Shown one piece after another: positions 36,171 to 49,440 of a stretch of DNA of 64,000 bases. Position 1 is the first letter of the stretch. The number at the start of each line of letters is the position of its first letter. Source of the DNA: Eutreptiella sp. 'Long Island Sound 2002' (taxonomy: Eukaryota > Euglenozoa > Euglenophyceae > Eutreptiales > Eutreptiaceae); the NCBI GenBank assembly GCA_964036045.1, contig CAXIWF010000071.1:1-64000 (forward strand). The letters are read 5' to 3'. The position numbers were made by a program, and so were the translations under genes. The notes under the pieces are model-generated. The model did no database searches. It was not told the DNA's origin and saw only the letters and a program-made list of their open reading frames with translations.

Positions 36171-36529
36171 TCCACTTGGTCCAACTTAGTCCCAATTTTT
36201 CCCAGTTTTCCCCACCTGTTTCCACTTGGTCCCACTCAGTCCCAATTTTTCCCAGTTTTCCCCACCTGTTTCCACTTGGTCCCACTTAGTCCCAATTTCT
36301 CCCAGTTTTCCCACCTGTTTCCACCTGGTCCCACTTGGTCCCAATTTTTCCCAGTTTTCCCCACCTGTTTCCACTTGGTCCCACTTGTCCCAATTTTTCC
36401 TAGTTTTCCCCCCCTGTTTCCACTTGGTTCCACTCAGTCCCAATTTTTCCCAGTTTTCCCCACCTGTTTCCACTTGGTCCCGCTTAGTCCCAATTTTCCC
36501 CAGTTTTCCCCACCTCTTTCCACTTGGTC

Positions 36530-39500
36530 CCACTTAGTCCCTATTTTTCCCAGTTTTCCCACCTCTTTCCACCTGGTCCCACTTGGTCCCAATTTTTCCC
36601 CGTTTTCGCCACCTGTTTCCACTTGGTCCCACTTGTCCCAATTTTCCCCACTTTTCCCCACCTGTTTCCACTTGGTCCAACTTAGTCCCAATTTTCCCCA
36701 GTTTTCCCCACCTATTTCCACTTGGTCCCACTTAGTCCCAATTTTTCCCAGTTTTCCCACCTCTTTCCACCTGGTCCCACTTTGTCCCAATTTTTCCTAG
36801 TTTGCCCCACCTGTTTCCACTTGGTCCCACATACTCCCAATTTCCCCCAATTTTCCCCACCTGTTTCCACTTGGTCCAAGTTAGTCCCAATTTTTGCCAG
36901 TTTTGACCACCTGTTTCAACTTGGTCCCACTTAGTCCCAATTTTTCCCAGTTTTCCCCACCTGTTTACACTTGGTCCCACTTAGTCCCAATTTTCCCCAG
37001 TTTTCCCCACCTGTTTCCACTTGGTCCCACTTAGTCCCAATTTTTGCCAGTTTTCCCCACGTGTTTCCACTTGGTCCCACTTAGTCCCAATTTTTCCCAG
37101 ATTTCCCCACCTGTTTCCACTTGGTCCCACTTAGTCCCAATTTCTCCCAATTTTCCCCACCCGTTTCCACTTGGTCCCACTTAGTCCCAATTTTTCCCAG
37201 TTTTCCCCACCTGTTTCCACTTGGTCCCACTTAGTCCCAACTTTTCCCAGTTTTCCCCACCTGTTTCCACTTGGTCCCACTTAGTCCCAATTTTCCCCAA
37301 TTTTCCCCACCTGTTTCCACTTGGTCCCACTTAGTCCCCGTTTTTCCCAGCTTTCCCCACCTATTTCCACTTGGTCCCACTTAGTCCCAATTTTTCCCAG
37401 TTTTCCCCACCTGTTTCCACTTGGTCCCACTTGGTCCCAATTTTTCCCAATTTTCTCCACCTATTTCCACTTCGCCCCACTTAGTCCGAATTTTTCCTAG
37501 TTTTCCCCACCTGTTTCCACTTGGTCCCACTTGGTCCCAATTTTTCCCAGTTTTCCCCACCTGTTTCCACTTGGTCCAACTTAGTCCCAATTTTTCCCAG
37601 TTTTCCCCACCTGTTTCCACCTGGTACAACCTAGTCCCAATTTTTCCAAGTTTTCCCCACCTGTTTCCACTTGGTCCAACTTAGTCCCAATTTTTCCCAG
37701 TTTTCCGACCTGTTTCCACTTGGTCCCACTTAGTCCCAATTTTCCCCAGTTTTCCCCACCTGTTTCCACTTGGTCCCACTTAGTCCCAATTTTACTCAGT
37801 TTTCCGCACCTGTTTCCACTTGGTCCCACTTAGGCCCAATTTTTCCCAGTTTTCCCCACCTGTTTCCACTTCGTCCCACTTGTCCCAATTTTTCCTAGTT
37901 TCCCCCCCCCCCCTGTTTCCACTTGGTCCCACTCAGTCCCAATTTTTCCCAGTTTTCCCCACCTGTTTCCACTTGGTCCCACTTAGTCCCAATTTTCCCC
38001 AGTTTTCCCACCTGTTTCCACCTGGTCCCACTTGGTCCCAATTTTTCCCACTTTTCCCCACCTGTTTCCACTTGGTCCCACTTAGTCCCAATTTTTCCCA
38101 GTTTTCCCGCCTGTTTCCACTTGGTCCCACTCAGTCCCAATTTTCCCCAGTTTTCCCCACCTGTTTCCACTTGGTCCCACTTAGTCCCAATTTTCCCCAG
38201 TTTTCCCACCTGTTTCCACCTGGTCCCACTTGGTCCCAATTTTTCCCAGTTTTCCCCACCTGTTTCGACTTGGTCCCACTTGGTCCCAATTTTCCCCACT
38301 TTTCCCCACCTGTTTCCACTTGGTCCCACTTAGTCCCAATTTTTCCCAGTTTTCCCCACCTGTTTCCACTTGGTCCCACTTAGTCCCAATTTTTCCCAGT
38401 TTTCCCACCTCTTTCCACCTGGTCCCACTTAGTCCCAATTTTTCCCAGTTTTCCCCACCTGTTTCCACTTGGTCCCACTTGGTCCCAATTTTCCCCATCT
38501 TTCCCCACCTGTTTCCACTTGGTCCAACTTAGTCCCAATTTTTCCCAGTTTTCCCCACCTGTTTCCACTTGGTCCCACTTGGTCTGAATTTTCCCCAGCT
38601 TTCCCCACCTGTTTCCACTTGGTCCAACTTAGTCCCAATTTTTCCCAATTTTCCCCACCTGTTTCCACTTGGTCCAACTTAGTCCCAGTTTTTCCCAGTT
38701 TTCCCCACCTGTTTCCACTTGGTCCCACTCAGTCCCAATTTTTCCCAGTTTTCCCCACCTGTTTCCACTTGGTCCCACTTAGTCCCAATTTCTCCCAGTT
38801 TTCCCACCTGTTTCCACTTGGTCCCACTTGGTCCCAATTTTTCCCAGTTTTCCCCACCTGTTTCCACTTGGTCCCACTTGTCCCAATTTTTCCAAATTTT
38901 CCCCCCCTGTTTCCACTTGGTTCCACTCAGTCCCAATTTTTCCCAGTTTTCCCCACCTGTTTCCACTTGGTCCCACTTAGTCCCAATTTTCCCCAGTTTT
39001 CCCCAGCTCTTTCCACTTGGTCCCACTTAGTCCCAATTTTTCCCAGTTTTCCCACCTCTTTCCACCTGGTCCCACTTGGTCCCAATTTTTCCCAGTTTTC
39101 GCCACCTGTTTCCACTTGGTCCCACTTGTCCCAATTTTCCCCACTTTTCCCCACCTGTTTCCACTTGGTCCAACTTAGTCCCAATTTTCCCCCAGTTTTC
39201 CCCACCTATTTCCACTTGGTCCCACTTAGTCCCAATTTCTCCCAGTTTTCCCCACCTCTTTCGACTTCGTCCCACTTTGTCCCAATTTTTCCTAGTTTGC
39301 CCCACCTGTTTCCACTTGGTCCCACATACTCCCAATTTCCCCCAATTTTCCCCACCTGTTTCCACTTGGTCCAAGTTAGTCCCAATTTTTGCCAGTTTTG
39401 ACCACCTGTTTCAACTTGGTCCCACTTAGTCCCAATTTTTCCCAGTTTTCCCCACCTGTTTACACTTGGTCCCACTTAGTCCCAATTTTCCCCAGTTTTC

Positions 39501-42200
39501 CCCACCTGTTTCCACTTGGTCCCACTTAGTCCCAATTTTTGCCAGTTTTCCCCACGTGTTTCCACTTGGTCCCACTTAGTCCCAATTTTTCCCAGATTTC
39601 CCCACCTGTTTCCACTTGGTCCCACTTAGTCCCAATTTCTCCCAATTTTCCCCACCCGTTTCCACTTGGTCCCACTTAGTCCCAATTTTTCCCAGTTTTC
39701 CCCACCTGTTTCCACTTGGTCCCACTTAGTCCCAATTTTTCCCAGTTTTCCCCACCTGTTTCCACTTGGTCCCACTTAGTCCCAATTTTCCCCAATTTCC
39801 CCCACCTGTTTCCACTTGGTCCCACTTAGTCCCCGTTTTTCCCAGTTTTCCCCACCTATTTCCACTTGGTCCCACTTAGTCCCAATTTTTCCCAGTTTTC
39901 CCCACCTGTTTCCACTTGGTCCCACTTGGTCCCAATTTTTCCCAATTTTCTCCACCTGTTTCCACTTCGCCCCACTTAGTCCAAATTTTTCCTAGTTTTC
40001 CCCACCTGTTTCCACTTGGTCCCACTTGGTCCCAATTTTCCCCAGCTTTCCCCACCTGTTTCCACTTGGTCCAACTTAGTCCCAATTTCCCCCAGTTTTC
40101 CCCACCTGTTTCCACTTGGTCCAACTTAGTCCCAATTTTTCCCAGTTTTCCCGACCTGTTTCCACTTGGTCCCACTTAGTCCCAATTTTTCCCAGTTTTC
40201 CCCACCTGTTTCCACTTAGTCCCAATTTTCCTCAGTTTTCCCCACCTGTTTCCACTTGGTCCCACTTAGTCCCCGTTTTTCCCAGTTTTCCCCACCTATT
40301 TCCACTTGGTCCCACTTAGTCCCAATTTTTCCCAGTTTTCCCCACCTGTTTCCACTTGGTCCCACTTGGTCCCAATTTTTCCCAATTTTCTCCACCTGTT
40401 TCCACTTCGCCCCACTTAGTCCAAATTTTTCCTAGTTTTCCCCACCTGTTTCCACTTGGTCCCACTTGGTCCCAATTTTCCCCAGCTTTCCCCACCTGTT
40501 TCCACCTGGTACAACCTAGTCCCAATTTTTCCAAGTTTTCCCCACCCGTTTCCACTTGGTCCCACTTAGTCCCAATTTTTCCCAGTTTTCCCGACCTGTT
40601 TCCACTTGGTCCCACTTAGTCCCAATTTTTCCCAGTTTTCCCCACCTGTTTCCACTTAGTCCCAATTTTCCTCAGTTTTCCCCACCTGTTTCCACTTGGT
40701 CCCACTTAGGCCCAATTTTTCCCAGTTTTCCCCACCTGTTTCCACTTGGTCCCACTTGTCCCAATTTTTCCTAGTTTCCCCCCCCTGTTTCCACTTGGTC
40801 CCACCCAGTCCCAATTTTTCCCAGTTTTCCCCACCTGTTTCCACTTGGTCCCACTTAGTCCCAATTTTCCCCAGTTTTCGCACCTGTTTCCACCTGGTCC
40901 CACTTGGTCCCAATTTTTCCCACTTTTCCCCACCTGTTTCCACTTGGTCCCACTTAGTCCCAATTTTTCCCAGTTTTCCCCCCTGTTTCCACTTGGTCCC
41001 ACTTAGTCCCAATTTTCCCCAGTTTTCCCCAGCTCTTTCCACTTGGTCCCACTTAGTCCCAATTTTTCCCAGTTTTCCCACCTCTTTCCACCTGGTCCCA
41101 CTTGGTCCCAATTTTTCCCAGTTTTCGCCACCTGTTTCCACTTGGTCCCACTTGTCCCAATTTTCCCCACTTTTCCCCACCTGTTTCCACTTGGTCCAAC
41201 TTAGTCCCAATTTTCCCCCAGTTTTCCCCACCTATTTCCACTTGGTCCCACTTAGTCCCAATTTCTCCCAGTTTTCCCCACCTCTTTCGACTTCGTCCCA
41301 CTTTGTCCCAATTTTTCCTAGTTTGCCCCACCTGTTTCCACTTGGTCCCACATACTCCCAATTTCCCCCAATTTTCCCCACCTGTTTCCACTTGGTCCAA
41401 GTTAGTCCCAATTTTTGCCAGTTTTGACCACCTGTTTCAACTTGGTCCCACTTAGTCCCAATTTTTCCCAGTTTTCCCCACCTGTTTACACTTGGTCCCA
41501 CTTAGTCCCAATTTTCCCCAGTTTTCCCCACCTGTTTCCACTTGGTCCCACTTAGTCCCAATTTTTGCCAGTTTTCCCCACGTGTTTCCACTTGGTCCCA
41601 CTTAGTCCCAATTTTTCCCAGATTTCCCCACCTGTTTCCACTTGGTCCCACTTAGTCCCAATTTCTCCCAATTTTCCCCACCCGTTTCCACTTGGTCCCA
41701 CTTAGTCCCAATTTTTCCCAGTTTTCCCCACCTGTTTCCACTTGGTCCCACTTAGTCCCAATTTTTCCCAGTTTTCCCCACCTGTTTCCACTTGGTCCCA
41801 CTTAGTCCCAATTTTCCCCAATTTTCCCCACCTGTTTCCACTTGGTCCCACTTAGTCCCCGTTTTTCCCAGTTTTCCCCACCTATTTCCACTTGGTCCCA
41901 CTTAGTCCCAATTTTTCCCAGTTTTCCCCACCTGTTTCCACTTGGTCCCACTTGGTCCCAATTTTTCCCAATTTTCTCCACCTGTTTCCACTTCGCCCCA
42001 CTTAGTCCAAATTTTTCCTAGTTTTCCCCACCTGTTTCCACTTGGTCCCACTTGGTCCCAATTTTCCCCAGCTTTCCCCACCTGTTTCCACTTGGTCCAA
42101 CTTAGTCCCAATTTCCCCCAGTTTTCCCCACCTGTTTCCACTTGGTCCAACTTAGTCCCAATTTTTCCCAGTTTTCCCCACCTGTTTCCACCTGGTACAA
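36530..42200 (-). repeat. Repeated block with CATACTCCC marker, spacings 2495 and 2026 bp
   Basis: CCCACATACT lies at 36826, 39321 and 41347. The block around it (TTTGCCCCACC before, TTTTGACCACC after) is shared by all three. The last two copies agree over about 1.1 kb or more at 2026 bp. A smaller 440-bp spaced duplication (39.88 and 40.32 kb) lies inside. Confidence 0.88.
37902..37913 (-). repeat. 12-base C homopolymer
   Basis: Longest homopolymer noticed. It is the reverse-orientation form of the poly-G marker of 9.0-12.6 kb, preceded by TTTTTCCTAGTT. Related shorter C-runs after CCTAGTTT occur near 29.63, 31.19, 32.08, 34.82, 36.41, 40.78, 42.47, 45.10, 46.74, 46.95, 48.54, 48.80, 50.99, 53.69 and 62.69 kb. 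Confidence 0.85.
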
Positions 42201-45200
42201 CCTAGTCCCAATTTTTCCAAGTTTTCCCCACCCGTTTCCACTTGGTCCCACTTAGTCCCAATTTTTCCCAGTTTTCCCGACCTGTTTCCACTTGGTCCCA
42301 CTTAGTCCCAATTTTTCCCAGTTTTCCCCACCTGTTTCCACTTAGTCCCAATTTTCCTCAGTTTTCCCCACCTGTTTCCACTTGGTCCCACTTAGGCCCA
42401 ATTTTTCCCAGTTTTCCCCACCTGTTTCCACTTGGTCCCACTTGTCCCAATTTTTCCTAGTTTCCCCCCCCTGTTTCCACTTGGTCCCACCCAGTCCCAA
42501 TTTTTCCCAGTTTTCCCCACCTGTTTCCACTTGGTCCCACTTAGTCCCAATTTTCCCCAGTTTTCGCACCTGTTTCCACCTGGTCCCACTTGGTCCCAAT
42601 TTTTCCCACTTTTCCCCACCTGTTTCCACTTGGTCCCACTTAGTCCCAATTTTTCCCAGTTTTCCCCCCTGTTTCCACTTGGTCCCACTCAGTCCCAATT
42701 TTCCCCAGTTTTCCCCACCTGTTTCCACTTGGTCCCACTTAGTCCCAATTTTCCCCAGTTTTCCCACCTGTTTCCACCTGGTCCCACTTGGTCCCAATTT
42801 TTCCCAGTTTTCCCCACCTGTTTCGACTTGGTCCCACTTGGTCCCAATTTTCCCCACTTTTCCCCACCTGTTTCCACTTGGTCCCACTTAGTCCCAATTT
42901 TTCCCAGTTTTCCCCACCTGTTTCCACTTGGTCCCACTTAGTCCCAACTTTTCCCAGTTTTCCCACCTCTTTCCACCTGGTCCCACTTAGTCCCAATTTT
43001 TCCCAGTTTTCCCCACCTGTTTCCACTTGGTCCCACTTGGTCCCAATTTTCCCCATCTTTCCCCACCTGTTTCCACTTGGTCCAACTTAGTCCGAATTTT
43101 TCCCAGTTTTCCCCACCTGTTTCCACTTGGTCCAACTTAGTCCCAATTTTTCCCAGTTTTCCCCACCTGTTTCCACTTGGTCCCACTCAGTCCCAATTTT
43201 CCCCAGCTTTCCCCACCTGTTTCCACTTGGTCCCACTTAGTCCCAATTTTTCCCAGTTTTCCCCACCTGTTTCCACTTGGTCCCACTTAGTCCCAATTTT
43301 TCCCGGCTTGCCCCACCTGTTTCCACTTGGTCCCACTTGGTCCCAATTTTTCCCACTTTTCCCCACCTGTTTCCACTTGGTCCCACTTGGTCCCAATTTT
43401 CCCGAGCTTTCCCCACCTGTTTCCACTTGGTCCAACTTAGTCCCAATTTTTCCCAGTCTTCCCCACCTGTTTCCACCTGGTCCAACTTAGTCCCAATTTT
43501 CCCAAGTTTTCCCCACTCGTTTCCACTTGGTCCCACTTAGTCCCAATTTTTCCCAGTTTTCCCCACCTGTTTCCACTTGGTCCAACTTAGTCCCAATTCT
43601 TCCCAGGTTTCCCCACCTGTTTCCACTCGGTCCCACTTGGTCCCAATTTTTCCCACTTTTCCCCACCTGTTTCCACTTCGCCCCACTTAGTCCCAATTTT
43701 CCCCAGCTTTCCCCACCTGTTTCCACTTGGTCCAACTTAGTCCCAATTTTTCCCAGTTTTCCCCACCTGTTTCCACTTGGTCCCACTTGGTCCCAATTTT
43801 CCCCAGCTTTCCCCACCTGTTTCCACTTGGTCCAACTTAGTCCCAATTTTTCCCAGTTTTCCCCACCTGTTTCCACTTGGTCCAACTTAGTCCCAATTTT
43901 TCCCAGTTTTCCCCACCTGTTTCCACTTGGTCCCACTCAGTCCCAATTTTTCCCAGTTTTCCCCACTTGTTTCCACTTGGTCCCACTTAGTCCCAATTTC
44001 TCCCAGTTTTCCCACCTGTTTCCACCTGGTCCCACTTGGTCCCAATTTTTCCCAGTTTTCCCCACCTGTTTCCTCTTGGTCCCACTTGTCCCAATTTTTC
44101 CTAGTTTTCCCCCCCTGTTTCCACTTGGTTCCACTCAGTCCCAATTTTTCCCAGTTTTCCCCACCTGTTTCCACTTGGTCCCACTTAGCCCCAATTTTCC
44201 CCAGTTTTCCCCACCTCTTTCCACTTGGTCCCACTTAGTCCCAATTTTTCCCAGATTTCCCCACCTGTTTCCACTTGGTCCCACTTAGTCCCAATTTCTC
44301 CCAATTTTCCCCACCCGTTTCCACTTGGTCCCACTTAGTCCCAATTTTTCCCAGTTTTCCCCACCTGTTTCCACTTGGTCCCACTTAGTCCCAATTTTTC
44401 CCAGTTTTCCCCACCTGTTTCCACTTGGTCCCACTTAGTCCCAATTTTCCCCAATTTTCCCCACCTGTTGCCACTTGGTCCCACTTAGTCCCCGTTTTTC
44501 CCAGTTTTCCCCACCTATTTCCACTTGGTCCCACTTAGTCCCAATTTTTCCCAGTTTTCCCCACCTGTTTCCACTTGGTCCCACTTGGTCCCAATTTTTC
44601 CCAATTTTCTCCACCTGTTTCCACTTCGCCCCACTTAGTCCAAATTTTTCCTAGTTTTCCCCACCTGTTTCCACTTGGTCCCACTTGGTCCCAATTTTCC
44701 CCAGCTTTCCCCACCTGTTTCCACTTGGTCCAACTTAGTCCCAATTTCCCCCAGTTTTCCCCACCTGTTTCCACTTGGTCCAACTTAGTCCCAATTTTTC
44801 CCAGTTTTCCCCACCTGTTTCCACCTGGTACAACCTAGTCCCAATTTTTCCAAGTTTTCCCCACCCGTTTCCACTTGGTCCCACTTAGTCCCAATTTTTC
44901 CCAGTTTTCCCGACCTGTTTCCACTTGGTCCCACTTAGTCCCAATTTTTCCCAGTTTTCCCCACCTGTTTCCACTTAGTCCCAATTTTCCTCAGTTTTCC
45001 CCACCTGTTTCCACTTGGTCCCACTTAGGCCCAATTTTTCCCAGTTTTCCCCACCTGTTTCCACTTGGTCCCACTTGTCCCAATTTTTCCTAGTTTCCCC
45101 CCCCTGTTTCCACTTGGTCCCACCCAGTCCCAATTTTTCCCAGTTTTCCCCACCTGTTTCCACTTGGTCCCACTTAGTCCCAATTTTCCCCAGTTTTCGC

Positions 45201-46835
45201 ACCTGTTTCCACCTGGTCCCACTTGGTCCCAATTTTTCCCACTTTTCCCCACCTGTTTCCACTTGGTCCCACTTAGTCCCAATTTTTCCCAGTTTTCCCC
45301 CCTGTTTCCACTTGGTCCCACTCAGTCCCAATTTTCCCCAGTTTTCCCCACCTGTTTCCACTTGGTCCCACTTAGTCCCAATTTTCCCCAGTTTTCCCAC
45401 CTGTTTCCACCTGGTCCCACTTGGTCCCAATTTTTCCCAGTTTTCCCCACCTGTTTCGACTTGGTCCCACTTGGTCCCAATTTTCCCCACTTTTCCCCAC
45501 CTGTTTCCACTTGGTCCCACTTAGTCCCAATTTTTCCCAGTTTTCCCCACCTGTTTCCACTTGGTCCCACTTAGTCCCAATTTTTCCCAGTTTTCCCACC
45601 TCTTTCCACCTGGTCCCACTTAGTCCCAATTTTTCCCAGTTTTCCCCACCTGTTTCCACTTGGTCCCACTTGGTCCCAATTTTCCCCATCTTTCCCCACC
45701 TGTTTCCACTTGGTCCAACTTAGTCCGAATTTTTCCCAGTTTTCCCCACCTGTTTCCACTTGGTCCAACTTAGTCCCAATTTTTCCCAGTTTTCCCCACC
45801 TGTTTCCACTTGGTCCCACTCAGTCCCAATTTTCCCCAGCTTTCCCCACCTGTTTCCACTTGGTCCCACTTAGTCCCAATTTTTCCCAGTTTTCCCCACC
45901 TGTTTCCACTTGGTCCCACTTAGTCCCAATTTTTCCCGGCTTGCCCCACCTGTTTCCACTTGGTCCCACTTGGTCCCAATTTTTCCCACTTTTCCCCACC
46001 TGTTTCCACTTGGTCCCACTTGGTCCCAATTTTCCCCAGCTTTCCCCACCTGTTTCCACTTGGTCCAACTTAGTCCCAATTTTTCCCAGTTTTCCCCACC
46101 TGTTTCCACCTGGTCCAACTTAGTCCCAATTTTCCCAAGTTTTCCCCACTCGTTTCCACTTGGTCCCACTTAGTCCCAATTTTTCCCAGTTTTCCCCACC
46201 TGTTTCCACTTGGTCCAACTTAGTCCCAATTCTTCCCAGGTTTCCCCACCTGTTTCCACTCGGTCCCACTTGGTCCCAATTTTTCCCACTTTTCCCCACC
46301 TGTTTCCACTTCGCCCCACTTAGTCCCAATTTTCCCCAGCTTTCCCCACCTGTTTCCACTTGGTCCAACTTAGTCCCAATTTTCCCCAGTTTTCCCCACC
46401 TGTTTCCACTTGGTCCCACTTGGTCCCAATTTTCCCCAGCTTTCCCCACCTGTTTCCACTTGGTCCAACTTAGTCCCAATTTTTCCCAGTTTTCCCCACC
46501 TGTTTCCACTTGGTCCAACTTAGTCCCAATTTTTCCCAGTTTTCCCCACCTGTTTCCACTTGGTCCCACTCAGTCCCAATTTTTCCCAGTTTTCCCCACT
46601 TGTTTCCACTTGGTCCCACTTAGTCCCAATTTCTCCCAGTTTTCCCACCTGTTTCCACCTGGTCCCACTTGGTCCCAATTTTTCCCAGTTTTCCCCACCT
46701 GTTTCCTCTTGGTCCCACTTGTCCCAATTTTTCCTAGTTTTCCCCCCCTGTTTCCACTTGGTTCCACTCAGTCCCAATTTTTCCCAGTTTTCCCCACCTG
46801 TTTCCACTTGGTCCCACTTAGCTCCAATTTTCCCC
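41590..46835 (-). repeat. 2633-bp tandem duplication
   Basis: CCTGGTACAA at 42191 and 44824 and many further variants repeat at exactly 2633 bp. Copies span about 41.59-44.22 and 44.22-46.84 kb and look nearly identical, a mark of recent duplication. Confidence 0.92.
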
Positions 46836-46844
46836 AGTTTTCCC

Positions 46845-46904
46845 ACCTGTTTCCACCTGGTCCCACTTGGTCCCACTTAGGCCCAATTTTTCCCAGTTTT
46901 CCCC
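46845..46904 (-). repeat. 60-bp monomer with six subunits
   Basis: Subunits run ACCTGTTTCC, ACCTGGTCCC, ACTTGGTCCC, ACTTAGGCCC, AATTTTTCCC, AGTTTTCCCC. One extra 10-bp subunit is inserted with phase kept. This is direct evidence that 10-bp units can misalign. Confidence 0.9.
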
Positions 46905-48700
46905 ACCTGTTTCCACTTGGTCCCACTTGTCCCAATTTTTCCTAGTTTCCCCCCCCTGTTTCCACTTGGTCCCACCCAGTCCCAATTTTTCCCAGTTTTC
47001 CCCACCTGTTTCCACTTGGTCCCACTTAGTCCCAATTTTCCCCAGTTTTCGCACCTGTTTCCACCTGGTCCCACTTGGTCCCAATTTTTCCCACTTTTCC
47101 CCACCTGTTTCCACTTGGTCCCACTTAGTCCCAATTTTTCCCAGTTTTCCCCCCTGTTTCCACTTGGTCCCACTCAGTCCCAATTTTCCCCAGTTTTCCC
47201 CACCTGTTTCCACTTGGTCCCACTTAGTCCCAATTTTCCCCAGTTTTCCCACCTGTTTCCACCTGGTCCCACTTGGTCCCAATTTTTCCCAGTTTTCCCC
47301 ACCTGTTTCGACTTGGTCCCACTTGGTCCCAATTTTCCCCACTTTTCCCCACCTGTTTCCACTTGGTCCCACTTAGTCCCAATTTTTCCCAGTTTTCCCC
47401 ACCTGTTTCCACTTGGTCCCACTTAGTCCCAATTTTTCCCAGTTTTCCCACCTCTTTCCACCTGGTCCCACTTAGTCCCAATTTTTCCCAGTTTTCCCCA
47501 CCTGTTTCCACTTGGTCCCACTTGGTCCCAATTTTCCCCATCTTTCCCCACCTGTTTCCACTTGGTCCAACTTAGTCCGAATTTTTCCCAGTTTTCCCCA
47601 CCTGTTTCCACTTGGTCCAACTTAGTCCCAATTTTTCCCAGTTTTCCCCACCTGTTTCCACTTGGTCCCACTCAGTCCCAATTTTCCCCAGCTTTCCCCA
47701 CCTGTTTCCACTTGGTCCCACTTAGTCCCAATTTTTCCCAGTTTTCCCCACCTGTTTCCACTTGGTCCCACTTAGTCCCAATTTTTCCCGGCTTGCCCCA
47801 CCTGTTTCCACTTGGTCCCACTTGGTCCCAATTTTTCCCACTTTTCCCCACCTGTTTCCACTTGGTCCCACTTGGTCCCAATTTTCCCCAGCTTTCCCCA
47901 CCTGTTTCCACTTGGTCCAACTTAGTCCCAATTTTTCCCAGTTTTCCCCACCTGTTTCCACCTGGTCCAACTTAGTCCCAATTTTCCCAAGTTTTCCCCA
48001 CTCGTTTCCACTTGGTCCCACTTAGTCCCAATTTTTCCCAGTTTTCCCCACCTGTTTCCACTTGGTCCAACTTAGTCCCAATTCTTCCCAGGTTTCCCCA
48101 CCTGTTTCCACTCGGTCCCACTTGGTCCCAATTTTTCCCACTTTTCCCCACCTGTTTCCACTTCGCCCCACTTAGTCCCAATTTTCCCCAGCTTTCCCCA
48201 CCTGTTTCCACTTGGTCCAACTTAGTCCCAATTTTCCCCAGTTTTCCCCACCTGTTTCCACTTGGTCCCACTTGGTCCCAATTTTCCCCAGCTTTCCCCA
48301 CCTGTTTCCACTTGGTCCAACTTAGTCCCAATTTTTCCCAGTTTTCCCCACCTGTTTCCACTTGGTCCAACTTAGTCCCAATTTTTCCCAGTTTTCCCCA
48401 CCTGTTTCCACTTGGTCCCACTCAGTCCCAATTTTTCCCAGTTTTCCCCACCTGTTTCCACCTGGTCCCACTTGGTCCCAATTTTTCCCAGTTTTCCCCA
48501 CCTGTTTCCTCTTGGTCCCACTTGTCCCAATTTTTCCTAGTTTTCCCCCCCTGTTTCCACTTGGTTCCACTCAGTCCCAATTTTTCCCAGTTTTCCCCAC
48601 CTGTTTCCACTTGGTCCCACTTAGCCCCAATTTTCCCCAGTTTTCCCCACCTCTTTCCACTTGGTCCCACTTAGTCCCAATTTTTCCCAGTTTTCCCACC
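46868..48700 (-). repeat. Third copy of a 1.85-kb core unit
   Basis: Matches 45015 onward at 1852 bp (and so 42382 onward at 4485 bp) through about 48.7 kb, with one 49-bp monomer missing near 48.45 kb. The core is about 37 monomers. Its left edge lies in the unusual 60-bp monomer at 46845-46904, which looks like the crossover point. Confidence 0.9.
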
Positions 48701-49440
48701 TCTTTCCACCTGGTCCCACTTGGTCCCAATTTTTCCCAGTTTTCGCCACCTGTTTCCACTTGGTCCCACTTGTCCCAATTTTTCCTAGTTTTCCCCCCCT
48801 GTTTCCACTTGGTCCAACTTAGTCCCAATTTTCCCCAGTTTTCCCCACCTATTTCCACTTGGTCCCACTTAGTCCCAATTTTTCCCAGTTTTCCCCACCT
48901 CTTTCGACTTGGTCCCACTTTGTCCGAATTTCCTAGTTTGCCCCACCTGTTTCCACTTGGTCCCACATAGTCCCAATTTCCCCCAATTTTCCCCACCTGT
49001 TTCCACTTGGTCCAAGTTAGTCCCAATTTTTGCCAGTTTTCCCCACTTGTTTCAACTTGGTCCTACTTAGTCCCAATTTTTCCCAGTTTTCCCCACCTGT
49101 TTCAACTTGGTCCCACTTAGTCCCAGTTTTTCCCGGTTTTCCCCACCTGTTTACACTTGGTCCCACTTAGTCCCAATTTTCCCCAGTTTTCCCCACCTGT
49201 TTCCACTTGGTCCCACTTAGTCCCAATTTTTCCCAGTTTTCCCCACCTGTTTGCACTTGGTCCCACTTAGTCCCAATTTTTCCCAGGTTTCCCCACCTGT
49301 TTCCACTTGGTCCCACTTGGTCCAAATTTTTTCCTGTTTTCCCCACCTGTTTCCACTTGGTCCCACTTAGTCTTAATTTTTGCCAGTTTTCCCCACGTGT
49401 TTCCACTTGGTCCCACTTAGTCCCAATTTTTCCCAGATTT

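Noticed and set aside
37902-37913. Poly-C tract as retroelement tail or polypurine tract
   Set aside because: It sits inside an ordinary monomer as an expanded C-run; no element flanks it.
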